A stretch of 64,000 nucleotides of DNA from Azoarcus sp. (GTDB taxonomy: Bacteria; Pseudomonadota; Gammaproteobacteria; Burkholderiales; Rhodocyclaceae), in NCBI GenBank assembly GCA_031274995.1, contig JAISPJ010000033.1:1-64000 (forward strand), written 5' to 3'. The translations under genes and the position numbers were made by a program. This document shows positions 63,103 through 64,000 of this stretch, in pieces. How positions within the stretch are numbered: the stretch's first letter is position 1; each line of letters starts with the position of its first letter. The notes below the pieces were generated by a model. The model was given only the letters and a program-made list of their open reading frames with translations. It was not told the DNA's origin and made no database searches.

Positions 63103-64000
63103 ATGAAAATGGGTATCGCGAATGCCTTTGGGTGGGTTGGGGGTGCGTTGGGGCGGCTCTTCGGTGTGAAGGTGGCGGCTGCCGCCCGTTCGCGAAAAAC
63201 ATCGTCCGGGTCGATGATCGAACCGGTTCTGCTGGATTTGCAAAATTGCATGGAGCAGCCGAGGCTGTTCCATGAGTTTCATTTCTCCGGAAGGGCGACG
63301 CGCTACGTCATGAACGAGTCGCTGTGGCGCGATTTCGAGGTGTTTTATCGTGCGCCGCAGGCTTTGTCGTGGTGGTTGATTACCGGGAAGGCGGGGTCGG
63401 GCAAAAGCCGCGCGGCGCTCGAATTTTGCAGGGCGCTGGAAACGGGCAAGGCCGAGTTCCGCTTCCCGGCCGAATCCGCCGCCGAGCCTGTCGAGGTCAA
63501 ACCGCTTTCGGGTGAGGATTTCTCAAACTGGAAAACCGGGTTCCTGGATCTTATGGGAACGCCTTTTTCAACCTGGAAAGACTGGAAACCCGAGCAGCAC
63601 ACTTTGCTGGTATTCGACCGGGCGACCAGGCACTACAACGATAGCTCCCGTTTCTGCACGGGATGGCAGAACGGCGAAGATGTTCGGCATCGTTTCAATG
63701 CCGCCGAAATCATCAGGCTTCTCGCCGATAAGGCGAAACAGGGCGATTTCGGCCCGTTCCGTGTGCGCTTGCTGCTGCTGGAGCGGGAACACCGGCAGGA
63801 GGGCTGGGATTGGTACAGGGATTTGTCCCTGGATCCGTCTTCACGTTTCAGGGAAGAGCCAACGCTGCTGCCGCCCATGACACCGGAAGGACTGTTTGGG
63901 ATTGCGCAGGATGTATGGAAAAACGTCGGGTGGGAGGGTTCGGGCGCAGCCTGTACAACTTCTGATGCTTTCCTGGACAAACTGTGTTCTGTGGATAGTG
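63103..64000 (+). CDS. Large P-loop NTPase of unknown function, truncated by window end
   Basis: Open frame of 299+ codons from ATG 63103 (or 63109) with no stop; LITGKAGSGKSRAALEF Walker A and TLLVFDRA Walker B-like motif. Confidence 0.75.
   Translation, partial: MKMGIANAFGWVGGALGRLFGVKVAAAARSRKTSSGSMIEPVLLDLQNCMEQPRLFHEFHFSGRATRYVMNESLWRDFEVFYRAPQALSWWLITGKAGSGKSRAALEFCRALETGKAEFRFPAESAAEPVEVKPLSGEDFSNWKTGFLDLMGTPFSTWKDWKPEQHTLLVFDRATRHYNDSSRFCTGWQNGEDVRHRFNAAEIIRLLADKAKQGDFGPFRVRLLLLEREHRQEGWDWYRDLSLDPSSRFREEPTLLPPMTPEGLFGIAQDVWKNVGWEGSGAACTTSDAFLDKLCSVDS

Noticed and set aside
63985-63997. DnaA-box-like TGTGGATAG near window end
   Set aside because: One mismatch and inside a coding frame; expected by chance.

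Overview
GC-rich, gene-dense chromosomal window, probably betaproteobacterial (Rhodocyclales-like; inferred from gene families only). It contains flhB-flhA, tldD, a moxR/DUF58/tgpA trio, argH, scpA-scpB-rluB, hemE, priA, dnaA-dnaN-gyrB and lysS. Accessory pieces include a PEP-CTERM gene fragment, a DUF559 gene next to a long inverted repeat, VapBC-like and HigBA-like toxin-antitoxin pairs, a tRNA-associated island remnant (decayed recombinase, GH24 lysozyme, HsdR-like tail), and a compact five-gene operon with neighbours that looks like an uncharacterised biosynthesis/export locus. Main leads: (1) an AmpG-like MFS transporter with a MlaC/Ttg2D-like domain inserted in-frame in a predicted periplasmic loop; (2) two diverged copies of an unannotated ~30-aa hydrophobic peptide gene flanking the lysozyme/tRNA-Asp segment, with differences concentrated at third codon positions; (3) the arginase-fold / acyltransferase / DegT / paired SMR-like / class III aminotransferase / HAD locus; (4) a chemoreceptor with a CxxCH heme motif in its sensor domain, divergent from cytochrome c'; (5) an edge-truncated P-loop NTPase missing from the supplied ORF list. 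All family calls were made by reading the translations; no database search was run.
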